This document shows, piece by piece, positions 24,747 to 33,984 of a stretch of 64,000 bases of DNA. The stretch covers positions 310,001 to 374,000 of the forward strand of contig CP039460.1 of assembly GCA_004843345.1 (NCBI GenBank), in the 5' to 3' direction. Below the pieces are notes generated by a model that made no database searches, was not told the origin of the DNA, and was given only the letters and a program-made list of their open reading frames with translations. How positions within the stretch are numbered: position 1 is the stretch's first letter; the number at the start of each line of letters is the position of its first letter. The position numbers and the translations under genes were made by a program. Source of the stretch: Acetobacteraceae bacterium. Its GTDB lineage: Bacteria; Pseudomonadota; Alphaproteobacteria; Acetobacterales; Acetobacteraceae.

Positions 24747-25267
24747 AAAAAAGCCACGAGATAATTCACAGCCTCCCAAAACTTAGAAATTGGAATTTCT
24801 CTCACAACTTCCAAAGGCCAACCAGAAACATCCATCACGAGAGACTGACAACCTTCAAGATAACTTTCAGGTGTACTTTCATCACCCAAAGCAGCTTTTT
24901 GCCGTCTTCGCTCACGAACTGTTGGTTCTCTCAATTTGAGTTCCTGAAAATCATTCCCTTCTGAAGACGCAATGGGGCTATCAAGCGTTATGACTTCCAC
25001 CGATTTTGGATTACGAACGATTTTGCTTTCTTCAAAAGATTTCAAAAATTTCATTCCTTCATCAAATTTCGATGTTGGAAGTTTTTCGACATCTTCTTTT
25101 GAAAGACCTGAAGCTAAAGAGAAAAGAAGAATATCCCCTTTATATGCCCCTTCTTCTGTTCGGTCTGAACCGATCTCTCTTGCCATTTGCATCACCGCAT
25201 GAAAAGTCGGCTCAGAAAGATTAATTTCGGACTTACCTCCGATAGGTTTATCTAAAGAAATCTTCAT
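24716..25267 (-). CDS. tail assembly chaperone (Mu gp41-like), two tandem domains
   Basis: 183 residues. Two copies of the gp41-like domain occur: L.EPTFHAV...G..DIL.FSLASGLSKEDVEKLPTSKF (about 18-75) and L.EPTVRER...GCQSLVMDVSGWPLEVVREIPISKF (about 112-168). It lies between tube and tape measure genes and coats the tape measure during assembly. A T TTT TTT heptamer near its end allows a -1 frameshift into the downstream extension. Tandem domains are unusual for this family. Confidence 0.8.
   Translation of the reverse strand: MKISLDKPIGGKSEINLSEPTFHAVMQMAREIGSDRTEEGAYKGDILLFSLASGLSKEDVEKLPTSKFDEGMKFLKSFEESKIVRNPKSVEVITLDSPIASSEGNDFQELKLREPTVRERRRQKAALGDESTPESYLEGCQSLVMDVSGWPLEVVREIPISKFWEAVNYLVAFFQLGQETGSI
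24746..24752 (-). other. slippery heptamer T TTT TTT for -1 frameshift
   Basis: The zero frame reads GCT TTT TTT CAG, so the XXX-YYY codons are TTT TTT preceded by T. A slip by -1 opens the extension frame for 51 codons, ending just inside the tape measure gene. Confidence 0.8.
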
Positions 25268-25650
25268 CTGTTTTTCACCGGTTTTTCCGTGACATTTCCA
25301 CTTTCGACTTTAAATTCAAAAGTGCCTTCCTGCGTAGAAACGTTAATGACCTCAACATGCCATCCATTTTTACAGGTCACAATTTTTCCACTTGCTAATT
25401 CAGCAACCACAGTTAAATCATTCTGTCCTTGCAGATCTGAAACTTTCTTGTCAGATCGATCTCGCAATTGGACAGAAACAAATCCTTCCTGTGGCATTTG
25501 TGAGAAACCTTCAACAGCACTTTGCCCTTTTAAAGTTTCATTAACATAGCCAGAAGGCTGATATGTAAGCTCACTAACGGCATTCCACACTTCACCGTTA
25601 ATTGTAATCGTTGCTCTGCCTGCGAGAGCACCCCGATATGGTCCTGCCAT
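25264..25650 (-). CDS. tail tube protein (Mu gp40-like)
   Basis: 128 residues, matching the Mu tail tube family: A.ITI.G.VWN....L.YQPSGYVNE, and a C-terminal KVESGNVTE. It polymerises inside the sheath. It overlaps the chaperone start by 4 bases and follows the sheath gene. Confidence 0.85.
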   Translation of the reverse strand: MAGPYRGALAGRATITINGEVWNAVSELTYQPSGYVNETLKGQSAVEGFSQMPQEGFVSVQLRDRSDKKVSDLQGQNDLTVVAELASGKIVTCKNGWHVEVINVSTQEGTFEFKVESGNVTEKPVKNR

Positions 25651-25667
25651 TTTAATTTTCCTTTAAT

Positions 25668-27176
25668 TTAAGAAGCTGCAATAAACTGACAATTTCCAGC
25701 GATAACCCAAAGCTGGTCTGCAAATTGGTAAGGCAGTTCAGTACGAACAACGCCTTCACCTGCGTATTCAACGACCAATCCATCTTCAAAATCTTCCAAA
25801 TTTTGAGCCCAGCATTGATCACATTGATAAGAATAACGTGCGACAATATAAGATTTGATAATGTCTGGTGTTGTCGCAGGAACACCCACAGGAATTTTTG
25901 AACCGTTTTGAAGTAAAATCACTCTTGAAAAAAGAGAAGAAAGATAATCTCGCAAATCCTGCAAACAGACCTGTGCGGTCAAAAGCCGTTCAATATCCAA
26001 ATAGCTGTTATCTGGAGAACCATCCGCATTCTTTGTATAGTTTGTAATGATGCGTTCAATAAGAACGCTCCCATCATCTCCCACTTTGAACGTTGACAAT
26101 CCGCTATAAAGAAGCTGATTTTTTTCTGTTAAATCATCAAAAACGCCCAAGCTTGAAGGGGGCAATGCTGGAATAACCAAATCTTTGATTGGAAGCGCTG
26201 GATTTTCTTTCATCGAAACAGAAGCCTGAGCTACCAAATATCCAATCCACTTAATAGGATCTGTCGGACTATCCGAAATCGGCATAATAGACATATGTGG
26301 ATCATTTTTAATCGGAAGCGCTAAAACTTGTCCAAATGTCCCAGCAACCGCTGTAATAACTTGGCCATATAATTGTTTCTGAGGCATCCAACGGCCTGAA
26401 ATATTATTGAGCCACTGCTCAAATGCAGAAAGACTTGTTTCATCCGTCCAAGGCTGACCAATTAAATCATAAGTCCTAGAACCAGCTCCAATCAATACAT
26501 TGTCCAAAATAGGATTTTGTGTTCCACCAGACATTTTTGAGATCGTGATCTCAATGCCATTTGGAATGCTTTCTCCGTTAGCCGTACCAAGCAGTGCAAC
26601 ATTTAAGGCAATATCATTTCCACAAAGACCACTGTTCAAAGCCGTAAAATGAACCGTCACAGAACCATCTTGAGAAGCAGCATCAACGGAAGCACTCACT
26701 GGAAGATTTTTATTTTGGCCAATCGCTGCCAGAAGATTATTAGCAATCACTGAAGCCGTATCATTCAAAGAAACACCAACAGGCACAACACTATCTCCAA
26801 TATAAATTGGTAATGTCCCTGCATTAGACGCCGTTCCTTGAATTTTAATCGTTCCAGTAGCAGCCTGTGCGCCTGAAGCGTCAGGAACAGCTAAAATCCA
26901 TGCTTCTCCTTGAGGATCAATGGCACGATAGGCTTGAAGCATTCTAACAATTTGGCTTCCCTGCCCATAAGCAGAAGCCGCATCTGAAATGCTGGTTGCC
27001 AAAACAGACTGCGGAAAACCAGAAGATTGTGCTTTCTCTTTTTGAATAGATTGCCCAATTAAAAGAACCCGTCGCGTAGCTGTTGCTGTATTGGCTCTGG
27101 AATTATCCAAGGCAAAGAAAAACCCCGGAACTCTGTTCGCGGGGTTATATCCTGGAATAACAATAGATGAGGTCAT
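25668..27176 (-). CDS. contractile tail sheath protein (Mu gpL-like)
   Basis: 502 residues. N-terminal IPGYNPANRVPGFFF and RRVLLIGQ, and a C-terminal domain with WIAGNCQFIAAS-like ending, match the Mu gpL sheath. Length is normal. It defines the phage as a myovirus. It overlaps the DUF2635 gene by 4 bases. Confidence 0.88.
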   Translation of the reverse strand: MTSSIVIPGYNPANRVPGFFFALDNSRANTATATRRVLLIGQSIQKEKAQSSGFPQSVLATSISDAASAYGQGSQIVRMLQAYRAIDPQGEAWILAVPDASGAQAATGTIKIQGTASNAGTLPIYIGDSVVPVGVSLNDTASVIANNLLAAIGQNKNLPVSASVDAASQDGSVTVHFTALNSGLCGNDIALNVALLGTANGESIPNGIEITISKMSGGTQNPILDNVLIGAGSRTYDLIGQPWTDETSLSAFEQWLNNISGRWMPQKQLYGQVITAVAGTFGQVLALPIKNDPHMSIMPISDSPTDPIKWIGYLVAQASVSMKENPALPIKDLVIPALPPSSLGVFDDLTEKNQLLYSGLSTFKVGDDGSVLIERIITNYTKNADGSPDNSYLDIERLLTAQVCLQDLRDYLSSLFSRVILLQNGSKIPVGVPATTPDIIKSYIVARYSYQCDQCWAQNLEDFEDGLVVEYAGEGVVRTELPYQFADQLWVIAGNCQFIAAS

Positions 27177-27370
27177 TTCTTTAGTTCCTCTTTATGTTCA
27201 ATTTGTGGAGATGCTTTTAGAAGAATGTTTTCGACCTTTTCAACATCTCCGACGGCAATACGTTTTCGCCAAAAATTTGTTAGACAGCCTATTTCTTCAC
27301 CTTCTTTCGAAAGTTCCCGATTAGAACCTGGAAGGAGAACCTTTCTCCCCTGTGCTGGTTTAAGTTTCAT
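27173..27370 (-). CDS. DUF2635 protein (Mu gp38-like)
   Basis: 65 residues: KPA.GRKVL-P.....L..EG and FWRKRIAVGDV are the DUF2635 signature. It always sits just before the sheath gene in Mu-like tails, as here. Function unknown. Confidence 0.85.
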   Translation of the reverse strand: MKLKPAQGRKVLLPGSNRELSKEGEEIGCLTNFWRKRIAVGDVEKVENILLKASPQIEHKEELKK

Positions 27371-27371
27371 T

Positions 27372-27866
27372 TTATTTTTCCGTTACTCCAAAAGTTTGAA
27401 TGACATCTGTTCCATTTAATGGGAAGGTTTCTTGGTATGCCAAGCCAATCACGATACGTCCTTCTGCAATATAAGGTGCCGCATCTGCCGTTAATCGGTT
27501 TTCTTCCTGCATAAATTCGACTTCAGAAACCGCCGCTAAAAGATCATGATCTGTCATAAGTGTTTGCTCTATCTGACCAATCAAATAATCAACATGCTTT
27601 TGTGCAGCATCTGGCACTTCTTCAGAAACCTGGACTTTCATGACAATAGAAGCTGTTCTATTAAAATCAGGAGGTCCAGCGCCATTGGATTTTGCTTGAT
27701 CTGCTGGAGACGTGATCCAAATAGCAGGAAGAACCTTAGTCTCTAAAGGCCAATTAAAGGCTGTAAAAACATTTTTTAAACCTTTATTGCGTAATGCCTT
27801 TGCAACCAACTCTCGTAGTTCCACACGGTACAGTACATAAGGTTTTTCTTGATCTATATCTCCCAA
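27372..27866 (-). CDS. Mu gp37-like/tail terminator-like protein
   Basis: 164 residues. The opening (LRELVAKALRNKGL..VFTAFNWPLET..LPAIWI) and position between the head-tail joiner and DUF2635 fit a tail-terminator or gp37-type protein that caps the tail for joining to the head. Identity is based mainly on position. Confidence 0.6.
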   Translation of the reverse strand: MGDIDQEKPYVLYRVELRELVAKALRNKGLKNVFTAFNWPLETKVLPAIWITSPADQAKSNGAGPPDFNRTASIVMKVQVSEEVPDAAQKHVDYLIGQIEQTLMTDHDLLAAVSEVEFMQEENRLTADAAPYIAEGRIVIGLAYQETFPLNGTDVIQTFGVTEK

Positions 27867-28267
27867 GGTTTTTCCTCCTTTGCCGATAATGTCGGTTTTT
27901 CCATTGGGGCATCTCCCTCATTTAGAACCAAATGCACCCAACCATGACTGTCATTCCTGACTTCCTGGCAGACATATTTTTTAGCTCTAATAATGAAAAC
28001 ATCACCTTGAGCTGGATAGCCTAGCGGGAATTGAAGCAATCGACATCCTAGAATTGGCAAGCTTGCTGTGAGGTGATTTGGAGAGATTCCATCTTCACCA
28101 CCCAAGAAATCAACTTTCATATAAGCATCATCAAAAATGCCTATAATTATTTCTTGGAACGACCCATCTTGCGACTTCCATTCTATTGATTGCTTCTTCT
28201 CTCCAAACGTATCAGAGCAAGGCTTATGAACGAGATCGTCCAATATCTCATTCCAATCCTCGTCCAT
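27854..28267 (-). CDS. head-tail joining protein (lambda gpFII-like)
   Basis: 137 residues. GIFDDAY..V...GG..GIS....... R....P.GYPAQGD......Y.V.EV..D..GW..L is the pattern of small head-tail joiners. It overlaps the next gene by 13 bases. It marks the boundary between lambda-type head and Mu-type tail modules. Confidence 0.65.
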   Translation of the reverse strand: MDEDWNEILDDLVHKPCSDTFGEKKQSIEWKSQDGSFQEIIIGIFDDAYMKVDFLGGEDGISPNHLTASLPILGCRLLQFPLGYPAQGDVFIIRAKKYVCQEVRNDSHGWVHLVLNEGDAPMEKPTLSAKEEKPWEI

Positions 28268-28272
28268 TGGAA

Positions 28273-28623
28273 TTAAACGACAATCACTTCAGATACACGT
28301 GACACAGGCAATGTTGGATAATCATCCACATCATCTGCATTTTCTGGATCCGGAAGCTTTACACCAGGCTGCAACGTTACAAGATTTAAAGAGGTCCACA
28401 GTCTCGCTGTTTCTGCAACGACATTTAAGACTTCACCAGGCTTATGCGGTGGTGCACCTGCTTTATCATAAATGGGACATCTCAGCTTCACAGCATAGGT
28501 TTGTTCTGCTGCTGGAGGTGTCCCGCTTGTTTCACTACTTCCAGAACTCGAACCTGTTGCTGGCGGTGTGCTTGCATCTTCTGCCATAACGATATTTTCA
28601 ACATCTTCTTTTGTTTTAGCCAT
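28273..28623 (-). CDS. phage head protein, unknown
   Basis: 116 residues with a flexible Ser/Gly/Thr/Pro N-terminal half and a compact C-terminal half (KLRCPIYDKAG..HKPGEVLNV). It lies directly after the capsid gene, where lambda has gpFI. No family is recognised. Preceded by a hairpin-T-SD unit. Confidence 0.6.
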   Translation of the reverse strand: MAKTKEDVENIVMAEDASTPPATGSSSGSSETSGTPPAAEQTYAVKLRCPIYDKAGAPPHKPGEVLNVVAETARLWTSLNLVTLQPGVKLPDPENADDVDDYPTLPVSRVSEVIVV

Positions 28624-28634
28624 TTGCTTTTCCT

Positions 28635-28661
28635 AAAGAAAAAGCCTCTAATTAAGAGGCT
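28635..28661 (-). terminator. hairpin-T tract between capsid stop and next RBS
   Basis: AGCCTCT/AGAGGCT stem overlapping the capsid stop codon, then TTTTTCTTT on the minus strand, AGGA and the ATG at 28623. Confidence 0.75.
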
Positions 28662-29857
28662 TATTTACGAACAATTGTGTCTGAAGTGAGCCTTGAGCGC
28701 TCAATTGCAGAAATATTTGGATTGGTTACGCTATTTCCAGGATCAATCACCGAAGCAGACATTGATCCATTTGGTAGACCAAGATATGGCAGTGGAGCTG
28801 ACTGCATCATCAAATTAATTTGAGCAGGATCATTTTCCATCCAAATTTTTGGTGCAAATTTAAGTGCCTGGTAATTAAACTGAGGATCTTTAATAAGGCC
28901 ATAAACCGTGGTTCCACGCATATATTTTGAAGTCAAAACGATTGAGCCTTCAGGAATAAGTGGAAGCTCAACCTCAGAATTTCCAATCTTATGCACGGCA
29001 TAATCAAGATAAATCCAAAGTTTAAACTGCCCCCATCGGCCCATGTAAACACCGCCTTTTTTGACGATACCACCAAGCTCAATGAGATCCTCTAATTTTG
29101 CGCCTGTCACACCTGCAGAAACAATGGCCTGTTGCGTTACTTGCAATGTAACCGCTGGATCATTTTTAAAGCAGTCAAAAGCTTTCGTTCCGCCAAAGAC
29201 AATTTCAGTTGGCCATGTACCAGATTTTTTGAAGACCTGTTTTGCCCATTGTGTAATACATGCAGATGGACTTGAACCTTTATTATCCCATGTTGCTGTT
29301 CCAGTTAATCCAACAGACAAAGATACATCTCGGTTAAAATCAATATTCAACGCATCACAGTCATAACCTTGGCCATTAACAGAAATCCCACCTGTCAGAA
29401 GTGCCTGAGCTTGCATCCATTCAATACGACGATTTACAAGATCAATCTGGTCATTTAGCTCATAATTTAAATTTTCTTCCAGACGACTTCCATTGTCCAA
29501 ATCTCCGGCAATCCGTTCCCCAATTTGACGACGAACAGGCTTTAAAAGATCTGGAACACGTTTGTCTTTAATATAAGAAGGTTTAAAAATCGCTGTCTGG
29601 AATTTTCGACTTTCAACAAAAATACCTTCAACAAGGGGTGAGCAAAACGGCGCCATACGACGTTTACCAACGTCAATATCAACAGCAACTTCTTCTGTTA
29701 CAGGCAAAACCTCTCTATCAAAATAGCTTCCCAAGAAAGTTGAGGGCGTTTTGAAATTTTCAATCGTATCAATCAGCTCAATTGTGCCGTAAGGAAGGCT
29801 GTTTGCATTATTCCCTTGGCTTCGCTGAATTTGTTGACCATTTGGTGTAAAAGCCAT
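28661..29857 (-). CDS. major capsid protein (lambda gpE-like)
   Basis: 398 residues from the ATG at 29857, with GGAAGGA upstream. A TTG six codons earlier overlaps the decoration gene and is rejected. Motifs match Phage_cap_E: TFLGSYFDRE near the N-terminus, PFCSPLVEG, ERIAGDL, and WIYLDYA..... It forms the T=7-type HK97-fold shell and follows the decoration gene as in lambda. Confidence 0.88.
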   Translation of the reverse strand: MAFTPNGQQIQRSQGNNANSLPYGTIELIDTIENFKTPSTFLGSYFDREVLPVTEEVAVDIDVGKRRMAPFCSPLVEGIFVESRKFQTAIFKPSYIKDKRVPDLLKPVRRQIGERIAGDLDNGSRLEENLNYELNDQIDLVNRRIEWMQAQALLTGGISVNGQGYDCDALNIDFNRDVSLSVGLTGTATWDNKGSSPSACITQWAKQVFKKSGTWPTEIVFGGTKAFDCFKNDPAVTLQVTQQAIVSAGVTGAKLEDLIELGGIVKKGGVYMGRWGQFKLWIYLDYAVHKIGNSEVELPLIPEGSIVLTSKYMRGTTVYGLIKDPQFNYQALKFAPKIWMENDPAQINLMMQSAPLPYLGLPNGSMSASVIDPGNSVTNPNISAIERSRLTSDTIVRK

Positions 29858-29858
29858 T

Positions 29859-30299
29859 TTAGTATCCTTCCCCAACTAGAATTTCATTTGACAGGCTATC
29901 TTTGAGATAAATATTTCCTGGGCCAGACAAGAAAGCTGCTTTTAAGCTTTGCGTGTCCCAACTATCGTCTGCAGACACATATCCAGCGTTAATTTCTGCC
30001 TGAACATAAAGTTGCGCAGTAACATCTCCAGCAGAGACATCAATTTTATCTGCAGTAATGCCGCATGGTGTTTGAGAGCCATCCGTTGCCGTTTTAACGC
30101 AAATCACAAGCTTATTCGTTGCCGTGACGCGCCCAACAACAGTTCCACGAGGCAGAATAATATCTTCAGCTTCTGCAAAAATCTCAGGCTGTGAAACAAT
30201 TTTAAGATTTCCAGCAATAAGCTGGTCAGGCGTAAAGGTTTCAATCCGGCATCCTGGTGTGCCAAAATAACTGTTAATCTGGTTTGTATTTTGTAACAT
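29859..30299 (-). CDS. head decoration protein (lambda gpD-like)
   Basis: 146 residues; LPRGTVVGRVT......G...CGIT..........V....E.N is the HDPD pattern. It clamps the expanded capsid surface. It lies one base from the capsid start. Confidence 0.85.
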   Translation of the reverse strand: MLQNTNQINSYFGTPGCRIETFTPDQLIAGNLKIVSQPEIFAEAEDIILPRGTVVGRVTATNKLVICVKTATDGSQTPCGITADKIDVSAGDVTAQLYVQAEINAGYVSADDSWDTQSLKAAFLSGPGNIYLKDSLSNEILVGEGY

Positions 30300-30312
30300 T
30301 TCCTAATCCTTT

Positions 30313-30966
30313 TCAGGCAAGACCTTGTTTTCTGGCGACCGCTAGCAAGCGGTTTTCTCTTTTGTTTCCATTTTCTGCATTTGGAGATGCCGGACGAACA
30401 GCCTCACTTCTTTGCCGGCTACGCAAGCCTTGAGTTTGACTATTTCCAGAATAAGCCTGACGCTTTGCTGTACGTTTCTCACTACGAGACATGCCTTGAA
30501 CAGAAGCTTCCAAAAGCGCAACGGCTTCTTTACGAGAAAGGTTTGTACCAAACGCTAAATGTGCCGCCATAGAAGGATTTAAAGCCGAAGCTTTTCGACG
30601 AAAAATGGCAGCGCAACGATCTTTTTCGCGCTCAGATGCGTCTAAGCGATCTGAGGTTTCATCATCATCGGCTTCCGCAAGAACTTTATCATCATCCTCA
30701 TCTGCCTTTTCATCTTCCTCATCCATTGCAGCTTCAGGGTCATCTTCACCCGTATCTCCGGCATCATCACCATCATCAACGGCTTCGACAGGTTTGGATG
30801 GCGCAGAAGGATCATCGTCAGTTCCTTCTTCTCCCTCGCAAGGCCTGCCGTCATCGGAAGCATTTTCTTCACTCTCATCACCATCCAACATTCTTGCACG
30901 GGACGAAGCCAAATGAGCGTAAGGGTTTCTAGAACTTTTTCTTTTTACAATCGCAAGTTTTTTCAT
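30313..30966 (-). CDS. acidic scaffold-like protein, counterpart of the C-terminal part of the protease
   Basis: 217 residues from the ATG at 30966. Residues about 30-110 are extremely acidic (D/E runs). The C-terminal part (RCAAIF......PSMAAHLAFGT.LSRKEAVALLEA) is the pattern seen at the C-terminus of S49-type phage proteases, where it acts as the capsid scaffold. Here it is a separate gene downstream of the protease gene, so protease and scaffold are split. Preceded by a hairpin-T8 unit. Confidence 0.65.
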   Translation of the reverse strand: MKKLAIVKRKSSRNPYAHLASSRARMLDGDESEENASDDGRPCEGEEGTDDDPSAPSKPVEAVDDGDDAGDTGEDDPEAAMDEEDEKADEDDDKVLAEADDDETSDRLDASEREKDRCAAIFRRKASALNPSMAAHLAFGTNLSRKEAVALLEASVQGMSRSEKRTAKRQAYSGNSQTQGLRSRQRSEAVRPASPNAENGNKRENRLLAVARKQGLA

Positions 30967-30986
30967 ATTTTTTCTCAAAAAGTCAT

Positions 30987-31008
30987 AAAAAAAACTGCCC
31001 AAAAGCAG
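30987..31008 (-). terminator. hairpin-T8 before the scaffold gene
   Basis: On the minus strand CTGC/GCAG short stem, then T8 and GAG before the ATG at 30966. Confidence 0.6.
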
Positions 31009-31099
31009 CTTAATAAAATCATTTAATTTTTATTGAAAAATCCTATTTAAGGTCCCTCTCTAGGGGACTTATTCCATCTTCGGAGTTTTTTAATTTGCA

Positions 31100-31930
31100 T
31101 TAATCTTCTCCATTCACGAATTCTAAAAGATTAGACAATGCTTTATGCGGATCAGACACCATGTCCGCCAATCCCATAGCAACAGCCTCTGCTCCCATAA
31201 AAGTTCCAGCTTCAAAGCCTTTTACTTTTTCAATTTCAATATTTCTATTTTTTGAAACACGGCTAAAAAAGATCTCTGCTAATTTATCAACACTTTCCTG
31301 AGCACGCTGCTTTGCGCCATCCGTTACAGGAACACTATCTGCTAAATCAGCTTTTTGTTCGCCTGATTTAAAGATCAACGTTTCAATGCCATTTTCTTCC
31401 AACATTTTGGAAAAGTTCGTTGAAATCATAATCACACCAATAGATCCAGCATCTCCTGTTTCTGGAATAGAAATAGATCTTGCTGAACACGCAAGCGCAT
31501 AAGCGGCGCTTGCTGCCATTGGTGATAAAATCGCATGAACAGGTTTTAGTGCATCGACCTCTTTTATATAGTCTGATAAATCAAAACATCCGCTCACCAT
31601 GCCGCCTGGGCTATCAATCCAAAGACATATCGCTTTAATTCTATCATTTGATGCCGCTTCATCTAAGCACTGGCGGATATCCTCATAAAAAGTGGCAAAA
31701 GGACCTGACCAGCCTCCCTGACCATCCAATAAGATGCCAGAAATATAGATAATCATCACATTATCCATCACTGTCATAGGAAGATACCAATCGCCAAAAC
31801 TTTCTTCTAAAAACATTTTAGCGCCTGAAATAGCCATATCATGACGCAAGCACTCTACTTTAGAAGTTGTTAAAGCCAGTGGTTTATTCAAAAAAGAAGA
31901 TAATCTAACAAATGATTTCTGATTATTCAT
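31100..31930 (-). CDS. S49 capsid maturation protease (lambda gpC-like)
   Basis: 276 residues. DSPGG at 106-110, catalytic Ser in PMAASAAYALA (Ser141), and a candidate Lys in KSGEQK (188 or 193) give the Ser-Lys dyad of S49 peptidases. It cleaves scaffold and capsid parts during head maturation. It overlaps the portal gene by 8 bases. It lacks the usual C-terminal scaffold part, found in the next gene. Confidence 0.85.
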   Translation of the reverse strand: MNNQKSFVRLSSFLNKPLALTTSKVECLRHDMAISGAKMFLEESFGDWYLPMTVMDNVMIIYISGILLDGQGGWSGPFATFYEDIRQCLDEAASNDRIKAICLWIDSPGGMVSGCFDLSDYIKEVDALKPVHAILSPMAASAAYALACSARSISIPETGDAGSIGVIMISTNFSKMLEENGIETLIFKSGEQKADLADSVPVTDGAKQRAQESVDKLAEIFFSRVSKNRNIEIEKVKGFEAGTFMGAEAVAMGLADMVSDPHKALSNLLEFVNGED

Positions 31931-33677
31931 CGTCTTTATCCTCTACTTCTTTCTTTTCTTCGCTGACTTCTTCTTTTTCATCCTGCTTTTCATAAGGAGA
32001 TATCAAACCAAGCTCCTTATAACGTCGATTTTCTTTAGCCTGTTGATCAGCAATTGCCTGCCAGCTTTCACCCTCTTGGTCAGCACACTCAGAAGCCAAC
32101 GTTCCCATACCATTTTGAAGTCCAAGAACAATGCCTTGTTTTTCTTTAACTGGGTCAACCCAACCTTGTGCTGGACCTAGCCATTTTGCTGCAGAATAAA
32201 AATCTTTCCCCTCATCAAAAGAGACTAATCTTCCACCCGCAGGAAATGGTAAATCCCCTGCATCCATTGCCTCTTCAAGCCATGCTTGAAAAATTGGATG
32301 GGCAAAACCAACTTCAAAATCCTTACGTCTTTTCAGCATCGTTTTCTGCGCTTCTAAAATTGCAGCACGTGCCGACGAATAATTTACGTCACCATAATCA
32401 CCAGAGACTTGCTGAGGGGATAACCCAACTGCCTGTGCAACTTGCCGTATCAGTCGCTTAGAAAATTTATCGAAATCCACCTGCGTAACAGAAGGTGAAA
32501 CCGTCACAATATCTTCACCCATGTTTAAAATCGGCAATCTTGCGTTTTGGAAAGAGATATTTCGACCTTCTCTATTATTAATAAACTGTTGATGATGCTC
32601 AGAATTTCCAAACGGATCTCCCCAGCCTTTTTCTGTTCCTAAAGCCTCCGCCATCATCATCGGATCATTTGGTGTTTTGATATAGGCACTGAGAACAGTC
32701 TGAAGAATTGCACTGTCTAAACTTGCTTCATCTAACCTAAAAATCTGCTTTAATTTAATGATGACAGGTGCAAAAATTCCGGCTCCCCCTCTATGCTGAC
32801 CAATACGATCCGCCATAAATAAATGAACGACATTCGGCCGGCCAAAAGATGTTTCCTTTGGATACCTTTCCCATTCATTCGCTCTTCCTAGAGCCCACCA
32901 ATCTGCGTAATGCCCTTGCCTAATCCAATAAGCAATAGGTTCCCCCGTTTCAGGGTTAATCTCAACACCGTTTCTATATTGCTGCTCATCAATCATTAAA
33001 TTTGGATTGGAAAGTCTATCTGTATCAATTAACTGGACTGCGGTGGCCCATTTAGCGCCACCACGGAACATTCTTTCTTCCATCCACGGCAAAAGTGCTA
33101 AACAATCTCCATCAATAATGAGAGATTTAAAAGCGAGATACATTTGTTGGCCGAACGTTCTTTGGCGTTCAACATCATTCCAATGCCCACCACTATTCGC
33201 CCAAGATTTAAACAATGAGTCTGTTGCTTCTGCAAATTCTTGTGCCCACACCTCATCGTAAGAAGTATTTCCAGAAATAAAACGCAATGCACGCCAGTCT
33301 GGACGTGATAAAGGACGAAAATTAATGCCAATCGTATTGTCAGATGAACGTGTGACAATTCCCTGCGAGATCGCATCATTCCGAACAAGATCACGTGCTC
33401 TTGCAACCAGTGTATCTCTCTGATAACCGACAGTCGTATCGCCAGAATAATTATTCGCAAACCAGGTTTGTGTATGTTGGTTAAAATAATCTGCGCCATC
33501 ATAAGGTAAGCCAGTTGGACTTGTTAGTCCCATGAATTTTTGCTTATCAATTTCACTATTTTTCTGGCGTTGAGGCAAAGCTGGTGGCGTTAAGATTGCT
33601 CTATCGCGCAAACCAATAATGGGTGCAGTTTTAGTTTTTCCACCAAACGCACTTTTTAGGTTGCTAAGAAATCCCAT
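31923..33677 (-). CDS. portal protein (lambda gpB-like)
   Basis: 584 residues. ARARDLVRNDAISQGIV near residue 90, LL.PW....... VQLIDTDRLSNP, and LSPQQVSGDYGDVNYSSARAA match the lambda portal family. It forms the dodecameric DNA gate. Lys/Glu-rich C-terminal tail. One base after the gpW-like gene. Confidence 0.88.
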   Translation of the reverse strand: MGFLSNLKSAFGGKTKTAPIIGLRDRAILTPPALPQRQKNSEIDKQKFMGLTSPTGLPYDGADYFNQHTQTWFANNYSGDTTVGYQRDTLVARARDLVRNDAISQGIVTRSSDNTIGINFRPLSRPDWRALRFISGNTSYDEVWAQEFAEATDSLFKSWANSGGHWNDVERQRTFGQQMYLAFKSLIIDGDCLALLPWMEERMFRGGAKWATAVQLIDTDRLSNPNLMIDEQQYRNGVEINPETGEPIAYWIRQGHYADWWALGRANEWERYPKETSFGRPNVVHLFMADRIGQHRGGAGIFAPVIIKLKQIFRLDEASLDSAILQTVLSAYIKTPNDPMMMAEALGTEKGWGDPFGNSEHHQQFINNREGRNISFQNARLPILNMGEDIVTVSPSVTQVDFDKFSKRLIRQVAQAVGLSPQQVSGDYGDVNYSSARAAILEAQKTMLKRRKDFEVGFAHPIFQAWLEEAMDAGDLPFPAGGRLVSFDEGKDFYSAAKWLGPAQGWVDPVKEKQGIVLGLQNGMGTLASECADQEGESWQAIADQQAKENRRYKELGLISPYEKQDEKEEVSEEKKEVEDKDDE

Positions 33678-33678
33678 T

Positions 33679-33969
33679 TTAAAAAACCGGTCTTAAAGCA
33701 GCACGACGTGCACCAGGAATTCCTAATTGACGCTGCAGCTGCTGTATTAGAGCTTGAAGTTGCTGAATGTTGGTTTGTGTGTATGAGACAGAACGCCCAC
33801 CATCTCCCTGCGAATAAGAAATAGAAACAACCTTTTTTCCGGTGCTTAAATCAATATAAGCTTTTTGGGCTTTGGATAGAGCATTCTTTAAATCATCCTT
33901 AGACATGCCCGCAAAAATGGACTGATTTGGATTATATTTCGGTGTCATGGGATTTAAAGGAAATGTCAT
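33679..33969 (-). CDS. gpW-like head completion protein
   Basis: 96 residues with L..AQKAYIDLSTGKKVVSISYSQGDG..VSYT...IQQLQALIQ.L, the gpW pattern. It seals the portal before tail attachment. CGGAG precedes the ATG and a long hairpin lies directly upstream. Confidence 0.82.
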   Translation of the reverse strand: MTFPLNPMTPKYNPNQSIFAGMSKDDLKNALSKAQKAYIDLSTGKKVVSISYSQGDGGRSVSYTQTNIQQLQALIQQLQRQLGIPGARRAALRPVF

Positions 33970-33984
33970 TTTAAAACTCCGAAA

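Noticed and set aside
30605-30932. Ser- or His-rich + strand ORFs over the scaffold gene
   Set aside because: Antisense shadows of the acidic repeat in the scaffold-like gene.
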